Source of the DNA: Pseudonocardia sp. HH130630-07
Lineage (GTDB): Bacteria > Actinomycetota > Actinomycetes > Mycobacteriales > Pseudonocardiaceae
Direction: 5' to 3'
Assembly (NCBI RefSeq): GCF_001698125.1
Contig: NZ_CP013854.1
Span: forward strand, 310,001-374,000
DNA length: 64,000 bases
The number at the start of each line of letters is the position of its first letter. Position 1 is the stretch's first letter. The notes under the pieces were generated by a model, which searched no databases, had not been told where the DNA came from, and worked only from the letters and a program-made list of their open reading frames with translations. This document shows positions 36,337 through 44,070 of this stretch, piece after piece. Both the position numbers and the translations under genes were made by a program.

Positions 36337-37841
36337 GCGGCGGTGCCGTGCTCGCCGCGGAGCTGCTGCGGACCCGGCGCAGCGCAGCGCTCCGGCTCAC
36401 GCTGGTCGGGCCGGTGGTCTGCCTGCTCGCACTGGCCGGGCAGTACCTCGTGTCGGGGCAGCGGACGTGGAGCGCTCTGCTGCTGTGGCACGTCCCGTAC
36501 GTGACGACCACCGCCGCGGTGCTGACCGCGCTGCTGGCCGCCTTCGCCGAGCGCCGGGAGCGGCGTGCCCGCACCGGTGGGACGGCGTGGCGAGCGACCC
36601 CGGCCCGGGCCCGGCACGCGGCACGGGTGCCGGTGCTCGCCGGCCTGTCCCTGCTGACGAGCGTGCTGGCGTTCCTGCCCTTCGCACCCGCCGGGCTGCT
36701 GCTCGGCCTGATCGACCCCCCGGTCGGACGGCTGCTCACCGCGGCGGTCGTGGTCTGGGCCGGCGGGCTGGGCTGGCTCGTCGTCGCGACGGCGCTGGCC
36801 CGGGCGCTGGGACCGTGGCCGACGGTCCTCGCCGGGGTGCTGTGGCAGCTCGCCGGCACCCTGGGGGCGGAGTCCGCGGCCTGGTGGGCGCTGCCACCGA
36901 CGTGGGCCGTACGACCGGTGCTGCCGCTGATCGGGACGCACGCCAACGGGATACCGCTGGAGCCGGGCTCACCGGTGTGGAACTCCCCGGCGATCGGACC
37001 GGTGCTGGCCTCGCTGGCGCTGGCGGTGGCCGCGCTGCCGCTCGCGCTCCTCGACGGGGCCCGGCCGGACCGGTGGACTCCGCCGAGCCGGACCGACCGC
37101 CGTGGAGCGGCCGGCCGGCACGACCGGAAGGGAAAGCGCCGGATCCGGACAGGACGTCGCGTGGTCACCGGGGCGGCGGTCGGCGGCGGATCGGGCGAGG
37201 ATGATCGGGCGCGCGGCGTCGTCGCGATGGCGGCCTCGCTGCTCCGGACGGCGATCGGTCCGCTGGCCGGAGCAGCCGGGCTGTTCCTGGCCGGGATCGC
37301 GTGGACGTACCCGCCGCGCTACCCGGACGCGGCGTTCGGGCTGGCGGTGCTCCCGGCCGGCGCCGCGGTGCTCGCCGTCGTGGCCTGGCGGGCCCAGGAG
37401 CCGGCCTGGCGGATCGTGTGCTCCCGGGCGGCCCGGCCGTGGACCGCCGGGCTGCGGCTGCTGGCCGTGCTGGGCCTGGTCGTCGTCGCGTTCACCGCGG
37501 TCACGGCGGCGGTGCTGGCCCTCGACGGCGTGGCCGCACCGACCGTCGCCCTGCGCGTACTGGTGGCGGTGCCGCTCGGGTGGGCGGTCGTCACGCTGAC
37601 GCTGTGGCTGCACGCGCGCTGGCACGTCGCCGTCGCCCTCGTCGTGGCGTTCCTCGGGACGACCGGCGGCATCGCCTTCGGCGGGAGCGTCCTCGCGACG
37701 ACCCCGCTGTGGCTGGCCGGTCCCGCGGCCTGGACGTGGTCCGCGGGGACACCGGACCGGGCCGCGGTCGCCGTCGCAGCGTCGCTGCTGGTCACCGCGG
37801 TGGCCGGTGCCGGGTTCCTGCGGGCCGCGTCCCGGGCGTGA
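36333..37841 (+). CDS. ABC transporter permease with two tandem half-domains (lantibiotic-permease-like)
   Basis: A 502-residue integral membrane protein made of two similar halves, each with about six hydrophobic helices. They are joined by a basic hydrophilic linker at about residues 245-285 (RWTPPSRTDRRGAAGRHDRK). Half one includes LLWHVPYVTTTAAVLTALLA, RARTGGTAWRATP and LPPTWAVRPVLPLIGTHANG. Half two includes AGIAWTYPPRYPDAAF, LWLHARWHVAVALVVAF and LWLAGPAAW. In lantibiotic immunity systems the equivalents (EpiE/EpiG type) are two separate proteins. This looks like their fusion. The substrate is unknown. No precursor peptide or synthetase is nearby, so resistance is likelier than self-immunity. 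Confidence 0.8.
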   Translation: MSGGAVLAAELLRTRRSAALRLTLVGPVVCLLALAGQYLVSGQRTWSALLLWHVPYVTTTAAVLTALLAAFAERRERRARTGGTAWRATPARARHAARVPVLAGLSLLTSVLAFLPFAPAGLLLGLIDPPVGRLLTAAVVVWAGGLGWLVVATALARALGPWPTVLAGVLWQLAGTLGAESAAWWALPPTWAVRPVLPLIGTHANGIPLEPGSPVWNSPAIGPVLASLALAVAALPLALLDGARPDRWTPPSRTDRRGAAGRHDRKGKRRIRTGRRVVTGAAVGGGSGEDDRARGVVAMAASLLRTAIGPLAGAAGLFLAGIAWTYPPRYPDAAFGLAVLPAGAAVLAVVAWRAQEPAWRIVCSRAARPWTAGLRLLAVLGLVVVAFTAVTAAVLALDGVAAPTVALRVLVAVPLGWAVVTLTLWLHARWHVAVALVVAFLGTTGGIAFGGSVLATTPLWLAGPAAWTWSAGTPDRAAVAVAASLLVTAVAGAGFLRAASRA

Positions 37842-37853
37842 GCTCCGGCCGGG

Positions 37854-38666
37854 TCAGAAGTTCCCGGCGATGATCGACAGGCCGGCGAACCCGACGAAGA
37901 ACACTATCGCCAGGATCAGCAGCCCGACCCCGATCCAGCCGAGCACGATCCCGGCCGTGGCCAGCCCGCCGCCCTGCTCCCCCCGCTCGGCGATCTGCCG
38001 CTTCGCGATGTAGCCGAACACCAGCGCGAGGATGCTGCCGACCCAGTACAGCCACAGGATGCCCAGGACGAGCGAGGCGATCGCCATCCCGTTCGTCGGC
38101 CGCGGCGGCGGGTAGGCCGGGCCCCAGCCCGGCTGGGGCTGCGGGTACGCGCCGTACGGGCCGGGCTGGGGGTTCGGGCCCTGCGGCGCGTGGCCGGGCG
38201 TCCCGGCACCGGTGGCGTACCACGGTCCGGGCTCCGCACCCGCACCCGCCACGGGGCCGGGGCCGGGCGGCGTGGTCGGGATCCACTGGGTCGGCGCCCC
38301 CGGGTCGACCCGCGGATCGTCCGGGGTGCCGGACGACGCGGCCGTCGCCTGCGGGCCCGGGTCCGCCGGTGCCGGCGGGTCCTGGGCCGCGGGGACACCA
38401 GTCGTCGGGCTCCCCGTCGTCGGGTTCCCGGTCGTCGGGCTCCCGGTCGTCGGGTACTCGGTCGTCGGGCTCCCCGTCGTCGGGTACTCGGTCGTCGCCG
38501 GGTCGCCGTCCGGTGCGGCGACCGGCCCGGTCGCGCGGGTCGCACCGTCGTCGGCCCCGAGATCCTGCGCCTGCTCGCCGTACCCGCCCGGCGTGCGGCC
38601 GGTGCTGGTCGTGTCGTCCCCCGGGGTACCGCTCGGCCGGGGGTTCCGGTCGTCGTCACTGCTCAC
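37854..38666 (-). CDS. DUF4190 domain-containing membrane protein with repetitive N-terminus
   Basis: 270 residues from GTG 38666 (GTG 38672 is possible). The first 180 residues are disordered and rich in Pro, Gly and Thr. They contain a run of 5-residue units of the type PTTGS/PTTEY and a PQPGPYGAYPQPQPGWGP stretch. The C-terminal 85 residues form the DUF4190 unit with two membrane helices (MAIASLVLGILWLYWVGSIL and LATAGIVLGWIGVGLLILAI) and a third hydrophobic end. Such proteins are common in actinobacteria, with unknown function. The 3' end converges on the permease gene (12 bases apart). Confidence 0.85.
   Translation of the reverse strand: MSSDDDRNPRPSGTPGDDTTSTGRTPGGYGEQAQDLGADDGATRATGPVAAPDGDPATTEYPTTGSPTTEYPTTGSPTTGNPTTGSPTTGVPAAQDPPAPADPGPQATAASSGTPDDPRVDPGAPTQWIPTTPPGPGPVAGAGAEPGPWYATGAGTPGHAPQGPNPQPGPYGAYPQPQPGWGPAYPPPRPTNGMAIASLVLGILWLYWVGSILALVFGYIAKRQIAERGEQGGGLATAGIVLGWIGVGLLILAIVFFVGFAGLSIIAGNF
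38401..38490. repeat. 15-bp minisatellite inside the DUF4190 gene
   Basis: Six head-to-tail 15-base units beginning GTCGTCGGG, each encoding five residues on the minus strand (PTTGS, PTTEY or PTTGN types). A seventh, partial unit runs to 38497. Units are in frame, so copy-number change would lengthen or shorten the protein without a frameshift. Confidence 0.85.
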
Positions 38667-38812
38667 GCCCACACCGTGCACGGTCACCGGCCCGCACACC
38701 ACTCCGGCACGCGGGCGGAGCGCCCGCACCACCCGACCCGGCACCTCCCGGGGCGACCGGAGTCACCCCCGGGAAGATCGACCTACCGCGGGTGACGGCG
38801 CCCTCACGGACC

Positions 38813-38818
38813 TAGAAT
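38813..38818 (+). promoter_or_regulatory. -10 element of the lipoprotein gene
   Basis: TAGAAT at 38813-38818 is the best -10-like hexamer in this region, 48 bases before the start. GGAGGAAC sits 3 bases before the ATG at 38867. A weak -35 (GTGACG near 38792) is uncertain. Confidence 0.45.
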
Positions 38819-38866
38819 CGCGGGGGGACGGACCGATCGCTCCGGTCGGACGGGTGGAGGAACCTC

Positions 38867-39337
38867 ATGACGGCTGTGCGGCGGTGGACGCTGCTCCTCT
38901 CGGCACTGACGGTGTCGGTGGTGCTCGCGGGCTGCGGCGACTCGCTGGCCACCCAGTCCGGCACCTCCCGCCCGGCGACCACCACCGAGGCCCGGGCCAC
39001 CACCCCGTTCTGCGAGGCGGTCCAGGCCAACCAGGACGCCGTGCGCCCGCTCGGCGGGATCGCCGTCGGCGGCCGGGTGGAGGACGTCGCGCAGCTCGTC
39101 GCGAACGTCCGGCGGACCAACCAGCAGGTGACCGCGCTGGCCCCGCAGGAGATCCGGGGCGACTTCGACCGGGCCAACCAGCTGGTCGAACGCCAGCTGG
39201 TGGCGCTGGAGAACAGTGGCGGCGACTCGATGGCGGTGGCCCGCGACCCGGAGATCGCCCGCGCCCGCAGCGACCCCGAGTACCAGGCCGCCTCGCAGCG
39301 GATCTCCGACTACGTCCGGTCGAACTGCGACGTCTGA
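38867..39337 (+). CDS. Small lipoprotein of unknown function
   Basis: 156 residues with a clear lipoprotein signal: RRWTLLLSALTVSVVLAGCG, lipidated Cys 23. A Thr/Ala-rich linker follows, and then a helical domain with FCEAVQANQDAV, VAQLVANVRRTNQQVTALAP, FDRANQLVERQLVALEN and a final Cys (SNCDV). The two Cys outside the signal could form a disulfide. It resembles the many exported helical actinobacterial lipoproteins of unknown role. The last 28 bases overlap the convergent DUF1232 gene. Confidence 0.85.
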   Translation: MTAVRRWTLLLSALTVSVVLAGCGDSLATQSGTSRPATTTEARATTPFCEAVQANQDAVRPLGGIAVGGRVEDVAQLVANVRRTNQQVTALAPQEIRGDFDRANQLVERQLVALENSGGDSMAVARDPEIARARSDPEYQAASQRISDYVRSNCDV

Positions 39338-39708
39338 CCCCCGTCGAGCACGACCGGGTTGCGGTCCCGCCAGCCGAGGTAACGGTCGGCCTCGGTGAGC
39401 AGCGCGCCGCCCAGCCACATGGCGACCACCGCGTCGTCGGCCAGGCCGAACACCGACAGGAACATCTCCGGCACGATGTCGACCGGGGACACCAGGTAGG
39501 CCAGCGCCAGCAGGAACGTCGCCATCCGCCCCTTGCCCAGGTGCGGATAGGTGCCCCGCCAGGCGTCACCGACCATCGACGGGACGGCGCGGAGCCGGGC
39601 GGCCGGACCGGGTTCACCGGGGCGGCCCCGGCGGGTCAGCGCCCGGAACAGCGCGGTGAACGCGGCCGTGCGACCGGCCCGTCGGGACGTGGCGGATGCA
39701 GCGCTCAT
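39310..39708 (-). CDS. DUF1232 (YkvA family) protein
   Basis: 132 residues with the DUF1232 core LLALAYLVSPVDIVPEMFLS followed by GLADDAVVAMWLGGALLTEA, a short amphipathic/membrane region of unknown function. The ATG at 39708 overlaps a TGA at 39705-39707 (ATGA). That TGA is now the stop of the IS transposase frame, but before the IS inserted it was the stop of the CBS-domain gene. DUF1232 was thus translationally coupled to the CBS gene and is now coupled to the transposase. Confidence 0.88.
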   Translation of the reverse strand: MSAASATSRRAGRTAAFTALFRALTRRGRPGEPGPAARLRAVPSMVGDAWRGTYPHLGKGRMATFLLALAYLVSPVDIVPEMFLSVFGLADDAVVAMWLGGALLTEADRYLGWRDRNPVVLDGGQTSQFDRT

Positions 39709-40659
39709 GCCAGGGTCAACGCACCGGCGGGCGCGGACGTTCCCGGGTGGCCCGCTCCTAGGTAGGGCGTGTCTCCCAATGCGCGGAGCCAGGTGACGAT
39801 CGCCTTCAGGACGGCGCCGCCGCGGAAGGTCAGGGCGAGCTTGTCGTAACGGGTGGCCAGCCCGCGCCACTGCTTGACGTGGCAGAACCCGCACTCGACG
39901 ACGTTGCGGTTTCGGTAGTCGACCGGATCGAATGCGGGCGGTCGGCCACCGCGTGAGCCCCGTCGTTTGCGGTGTCCCTGCTGGTCAGAGGGCTCCGGAA
40001 TGACAGCGATGATCCGGCGCTCGCGCAGGTGCCGGCGGATCGCGCGTGAGGAGTAGGCCTTGTCCGCGCGCACGCGTTCAGGCCGGGTCCGGGGTCGTCC
40101 CGGGCCCGGTCGGGCGATGCTCAGGCGCGCCATCAGGTGCGGAAACATTGGCGAGTCGCCGCCCTGGCCGGGGCCGAGGAGGACCACCAGCGGGCGGCCG
40201 TGCCCGTCAACGAGCTGGTGGATCTTCGTCGACAGCCCTCCGCGGGACCGTCCCAGCGCGTGATCTGCTGGTTCGGCGAGCAGATTCGTGTAGTTCGATC
40301 CGGCCCCCTGTGTCGCGCTTGAGGGTCGCGGCGTGCTGGTGGGCACGGATGATCGTGGAGTCCACGCTGACCGCCCACCCGAGCACCTCGGCGGCGTCGG
40401 CCTCGACCAGAAGAGCAGCCAGGATGTGGTCCCAGGTGCCGTCGCCGCTGTAGCGGCGGTGCCGCTTCCACAACGTCTGCCACGGCCCGAACTCGGCTGG
40501 GACGTCGCGCCAGGGAAGCCCGCACCGATACCGGTAGATGATCCCCTCGAGCACCCGGCGGTCATCGCGGAACGGGCACCCGCGACGACCCTCGGAGGAG
40601 GGCAACAGCGGCGCCAGACGGGCCCACTGGACATCAGTCAGGACAGCGGTACGCGGCAC
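39705..40659 (-). CDS. IS5-family transposase in two frames (+1 shift)
   Basis: The first frame starts at 40659 (MPRTAVLTDVQWARLAPLLP; YRYRCGLPWRDVPAEFGPW; first catalytic Asp in VSVDSTIIRAHQH) and runs past the shift point. The second frame carries LAEPADHALGRSRGGLSTKI, the second Asp in RADKAYSSRAI and the Glu in VVECGFCHVKQWRGLATRYD, completing the DDE triad. The frames meet near 40292-40300 at a run of five G (ACA-GGG-GGC). Moving from frame one to two needs +1 (or -2) slippage, or reflects a one-base insertion. The protein reads out of the element and ends at 39705 in host DNA. Confidence 0.85.
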
Positions 40660-40706
40660 CGATCAAGCATCGCGCACCCCGCTCCGCCTATCTGGGAGAC
40701 ACGCCC
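39765..40706 (-). mobile_element. Complete IS5-family insertion sequence, 942 bp
   Basis: Perfect 14-bp terminal inverted repeats GGGCGTGTCTCCCA (39765-39778) and TGGGAGACACGCCC (40693-40706) are flanked by a TA duplication (39763-39764 and 40707-40708). The transposase fills the element on the minus strand. Intact ends and full-length catalytic motifs suggest a recent, possibly still mobile insertion. It is inserted within the 3' end of the CBS-domain gene. Confidence 0.92.
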
Positions 40707-41149
40707 TAGTGCGACGCGAGGTAGATGTCGCGGAGCACCCCGGCCTCGGTGCCCATCTCGGCGAGCCGCTGCTTCACGACGTCGCCGATGCTGATCATCC
40801 CGCAGAGCCGGCCGTCCCGGACCACCGGGAGGTGCCGGTGCCGCCACCGGTTCATCGTCGCCATGACCTCGGTGACCGGATCGTCCGGGCTGCAGGTGAC
40901 GACGTGCCGGGTCATCACGTCGGCGACGGTCAGCCGGGTCAGCCCGGCGCCGTCGGTCGCGAGCCGCCGCACGATGTCGCGCTCGGAGATGATCCCGTCG
41001 ACCCGCTCGCGGAACCCGTCGTCGGACACCACCAGCGCACCGATCGCCGGTGGCCCGGCGAGCCGCGCGGCGGCCTCACCGACCGTGCTCCACGACAACA
41101 CGGTGTGCACCGTGTCGCCCTTGATCCGCAGGATGTCGGACACCTTCAT
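40706..41149 (-). CDS. CBS domain-pair protein, C-terminus altered by the IS
   Basis: 147 residues with two CBS motifs: MKVSDILRIKGDTVHTVLSW to IISERDIVRRLA, and VADVMTRHVVTCSPDDPVTE to GMISIGDVVKQRL. CBS pairs bind adenosyl ligands; the partner is unknown. The present stop TAG is made of the TA target duplication plus the first base of the IS. Without the IS the frame reads on as Y-L-G-A-G-H-P-G... for 19 residues to the TGA at 39705 that overlaps the DUF1232 ATG. The conserved CBS core is complete, so function may survive. Confidence 0.92.
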   Translation of the reverse strand: MKVSDILRIKGDTVHTVLSWSTVGEAAARLAGPPAIGALVVSDDGFRERVDGIISERDIVRRLATDGAGLTRLTVADVMTRHVVTCSPDDPVTEVMATMNRWRHRHLPVVRDGRLCGMISIGDVVKQRLAEMGTEAGVLRDIYLASH

Positions 41150-41212
41150 CGGACGCTCCTTCCGTGGGACCGGACACCACCGAGTCTCCGCCCGACGCGA
41201 TAGTTGTGCAAG

Positions 41213-41521
41213 CTAAGAAGCTGTGCGGCGCACCGCCTTGCGGGCGACGAGGGCCGCGGCCACGGCGGCGACCGCCCCACCCGCGAACGGGGCGGCCGAG
41301 CGGGCCATCTCCCCCGCCCGGTCCACCAGCGCGGCCCGCCGGAGCGCGACCCCCGCACGGAACCGGTCCAGGCTCGCGCGGAGCTCGACCGCCGCACGCA
41401 CCACGTGGTCGTCACGCCCGTCCGCACGGGCGTCGAGCCGGTCCCGCAGCCGTGCGGCGGACACCTCCGTCAGGTCGAGCCGTTCCGCCGGTGCCTCGTC
41501 CGCCTGTGCCCGTCGTCCCAC
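41213..41521 (-). CDS. Small membrane-anchored protein of unknown function
   Basis: 102 residues from GTG 41521, chosen for AGGAGGGGG 4 bases upstream. The N-terminal 70 residues are charged and helical (AERLDLTEVSAARLRDRLDA, RAAVELRASLDRFRAGVALR). The C-terminus has one hydrophobic Ala/Val helix (PFAGGAVAAVAAALVARKAV) followed by basic residues. This suggests a tail-anchored small protein. Not recognised further. It is upstream of the CBS gene on the same strand with 63 bases between. Confidence 0.55.
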   Translation of the reverse strand: MGRRAQADEAPAERLDLTEVSAARLRDRLDARADGRDDHVVRAAVELRASLDRFRAGVALRRAALVDRAGEMARSAAPFAGGAVAAVAAALVARKAVRRTAS

Positions 41522-41644
41522 GACGCCCCCTCCTGACCGATGCCCGGATCCGTGCCCACCTGCACGAACAGTGAACCGCGACGACGGCGGCGCAGCCAGT
41601 CGGCGGGCCGTCGAGCCGTCGGCTGCCCAGATTTCCGACAGATC

Positions 41645-41679
41645 TCGTTGCAACGATGAGCAGTCGCGATATATCGTGA
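41645..41679 (+). promoter_or_regulatory. Paired palindromic operators upstream of padR
   Basis: TCGTTGCAACGA (41645-41656) is a perfect 12-bp palindrome. CGATATATCG (41667-41676) lies within a 16-base near-palindrome (41664-41679). Their centres are 21 bases apart, two helical turns, on the same DNA face. The AT-rich CGATATATCG type is what PadR-family repressors recognise, so this is probably the autoregulatory site and overlaps the promoter. Confidence 0.55.
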
Positions 41680-41729
41680 TGGCACACGAGCCGATCGAAG
41701 AGGAGGCTCACGACGAGAGGACACCCGTC

Positions 41730-42518
41730 ATGACCACGCACGACACGCCCTGGGGCCCGCCGTTCGCACGCGGCTTCCGGCGGCACCGCTCCCGGGCCCG
41801 TTCCGGTCCCGGCCCCGCCGCTCCCTGCGGCCCCGAGGAGGCATTCATGGACAACGACGAGCACGAGCACGACGAGCACCGCGGCCGTCGGCCGCACCGC
41901 GGCGGGCCGCACGGCCGGGGCCGCGGCTTCGGGCCCGGCGGACCCTTCGGCCCCGGCGGGTTCGGGCCGGGCGGGTTCGGCCCGGGTGGCCCGTTCGGCC
42001 CCGGCGGCCCCTTCGGCCCCGGTGGCTTCGGGCCCGGCGGCCCGCGCGGCTTCGGCCGCCGTGGCCGGCGCACCGCACGCGGTGACGTCCGGTCGGCGGT
42101 GCTCGCCGTCGTCGCGGACGGCCCGCGGCACGGCTACGAGATCATCCAGGAGATCACCGCACGCTCCGGCGGCCGGTGGAAGCCGAGCCCCGGCTCCGTC
42201 TACCCGATGCTGTCCCAGCTCGAGGACGAGGGGCTGGTCCGCTCGGAGCAGACCGACGGCCGCCGGGTCGTCCACCTGACCGACGAGGGCACCCGCCACG
42301 TCGAGGAGAACCGGGCCACGCTGGACGCGGTCTGGGCACCCTTCGCCGGCGACGGCGAGTCCTCCGACGAGCCGTCCGACGGGCTCGGCGAGGAGCTCGC
42401 GAAGCTCGTCGCCGCGGCCCAGCAGGTCGCCGCGGCCGGCAGCCCGGAGCAGATCGCCTCGGCCTCCGAGGCCCTGACCGAGGCGCGCAAGGCGCTCTAC
42501 CGGCTGCTGGCCGAGTGA
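41730..42518 (+). CDS. PadR family transcriptional regulator with Gly-Pro-Phe-rich N-terminal extension
   Basis: 262 residues from ATG 41730 (AGAGGAC upstream). ATG 41847, with GAGGAGG 6 bases before, is an equally good start and gives 223 residues. The N-terminus contains a His/Asp-rich patch (DNDEHEHDEHRGRRPHRGG) and repeats of FGPGG. The PadR winged helix follows (RGDVRSAVLAVVADGPRHGYE, IIQEITARSGGRWKPSPGSV, YPMLSQLEDEGLVRSEQTDG), then an acidic C-terminal dimerisation helix. It is probably a repressor, controlling itself at the palindromes upstream. The inducer is unknown; the His/Asp patch could bind metal. Confidence 0.88.
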   Translation: MTTHDTPWGPPFARGFRRHRSRARSGPGPAAPCGPEEAFMDNDEHEHDEHRGRRPHRGGPHGRGRGFGPGGPFGPGGFGPGGFGPGGPFGPGGPFGPGGFGPGGPRGFGRRGRRTARGDVRSAVLAVVADGPRHGYEIIQEITARSGGRWKPSPGSVYPMLSQLEDEGLVRSEQTDGRRVVHLTDEGTRHVEENRATLDAVWAPFAGDGESSDEPSDGLGEELAKLVAAAQQVAAAGSPEQIASASEALTEARKALYRLLAE

Positions 42519-42611
42519 GCGGCCGGCGGTCGTGACCGCAGGTGAGTCCCGGGGCCCGGCGCGGCGATCCGCCCGCCGGGCCCCGGGCGTACCCGGGCCC
42601 GCCCGGCCGGA

Positions 42612-43911
42612 TCAGGACAGCTGGCGGCGCCGCCGGTTGCGGCGCAACGCCTCCCGCAGCGGCGGGACGACGGTGCCCTCGGCCGCCAGCACCCGGCGCG
42701 CCTTGCGCCGCGCGCCGAGCACCGCGAACGTCGTGACGGCCCAGATCGGGAACTGCACGAGCCAGGCGACCCGGAACGCCTCCGGGGTGTAGCCGCCCGC
42801 GATCCCCAGCACGGCGCCCACCAGCAGCGTCGTCGTCAGCGATGCGGTGAACCCCCCGACGTTGACGATGCCGACCGCCGTCCCGCGGCGGTGCTCGGGG
42901 TTGAACGTGCGGGCGTAGTCGAAGCCGACGGCCGAGCACGGGCCGTTCGCCGCGAGCACGACCACCAGCAGGACCAGCAACCAGGACGGCGCGGGCGGCG
43001 GCACCAGCAGCACCACCCCCCAGACCAGCGCGGTCGCCCCGATCACCGCCAGCACCAGCCAGGACCGGCGCAGCGGGTGCCGGGCCGTGAACTCGCCGAA
43101 CAACGGTCCGACGACGGCCCCGGCCAGCACGAGCACGGTGAGCATCACCGAGGCACCGGCCGGGCTCATCCCCTGCCCGGCGACCAGGTACGGCACCCCC
43201 CACAGCAACGCGAACACCTGGCCGGAGAACGTGGGTCCCGGCGTGCGACCACAGCCCGAGCCGGGTCCCCGGGTGCCGCCAGGCCGCGACCAGGCCGTCG
43301 AGCACCTCGCGCGGGCTCATCGCCGCGGCCGGCGGCGGCGCGCCGGGCGGCCGGTTCCGGAACCCGGCGAGCACCGCGACCGCGGCGATCACCCCGGTGC
43401 CGGCGGCGGCGAGGAACGCGGGACCCCAGCCCCAGCCGTGCAGGACGGTCGCGAGCGGCACCGCGGACAGCACCTGCCCGAACTGACCGAGCAACGCCGT
43501 CAGCTGCGTCATCAGTGGCACGCGACGGGCCGGGAACCACACCGACAGGACCGACAGCACCGAGATGAAGGTCAGCGCGTCACCGACGCCCACCAGCACC
43601 CGGGCCGCCACCGCCAGCGGCAACGAGGTCGCCAACGCCACCATGACCTGCGCGGCCGTCATGGTCAGCGCACCGGTCAGCACCATCGCGCGCGCCCCGA
43701 ACCGGTCGAGCAGCAGCCCGACCGGGACCTGCAGCAGCGCGTAGACGAGCAGCTGGAGCACGAGGAAGCCGGCGAGCACCGTCGGCGACGCGTCGAACCG
43801 GTCCGCCGCGTCCAGCCCGGCCACACCGAACGAGCTGCGGTGCAGCACCGCGACCGTGTAGGCGACGAGACCGGCTGACCAGACGAGGTAGGCGCGCTGC
43901 GACGTGTGCAT
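42612..43911 (-). pseudogene. MFS transporter interrupted by a one-base insertion
   Basis: The frame from ATG 43911 (MHTSQRAYLVWSAGLVAYTV, FGVAGLDAADRFDASPTVLA, LLLDRFGARAMVLTGAL) is a normal MFS N-terminal half and middle loop up to WSHAGTH. Near 43231 the frame shifts. The downstream frame continues FSGQVFALLWGVPYLVAGQG, FDYARTFNPEHRRGTAVGIV and the remaining helices to 42612. Removing one base (CACG to CAG, restoring GTQFSGQVF) gives an uninterrupted 432-residue transporter. It is either a sequencing error or a genuine lesion. Substrate unknown. Confidence 0.85.
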
Positions 43912-44033
43912 GACGGAACCCCATGCTCCACGACCCGGCCGCCGCACGGGCCCGTCACCGACGCGGCTCACACCGACGCGGGTCACACCGCGCGCCCGGG
44001 CCGAGCACCGGGCGGGGACGGTGCACCGCCGGA

Positions 44034-44066
44034 TAGGGTCGGCGGGCACGCCACGACACGGAGGAC
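44034..44066 (+). promoter_or_regulatory. -10 and ribosome site of the PAC2 gene
   Basis: TAGGGT (44034-44039) is -10-like, and GGAGGA (near 44061-44066) is a strong ribosome site before GTG 44071. Confidence 0.35.
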
Positions 44067-44070
44067 GCCG

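Noticed and set aside
38401-38490. Short regular repeats that could suggest a CRISPR array
   Set aside because: Units are 15 bp, contiguous without spacers, and in frame in a protein gene.
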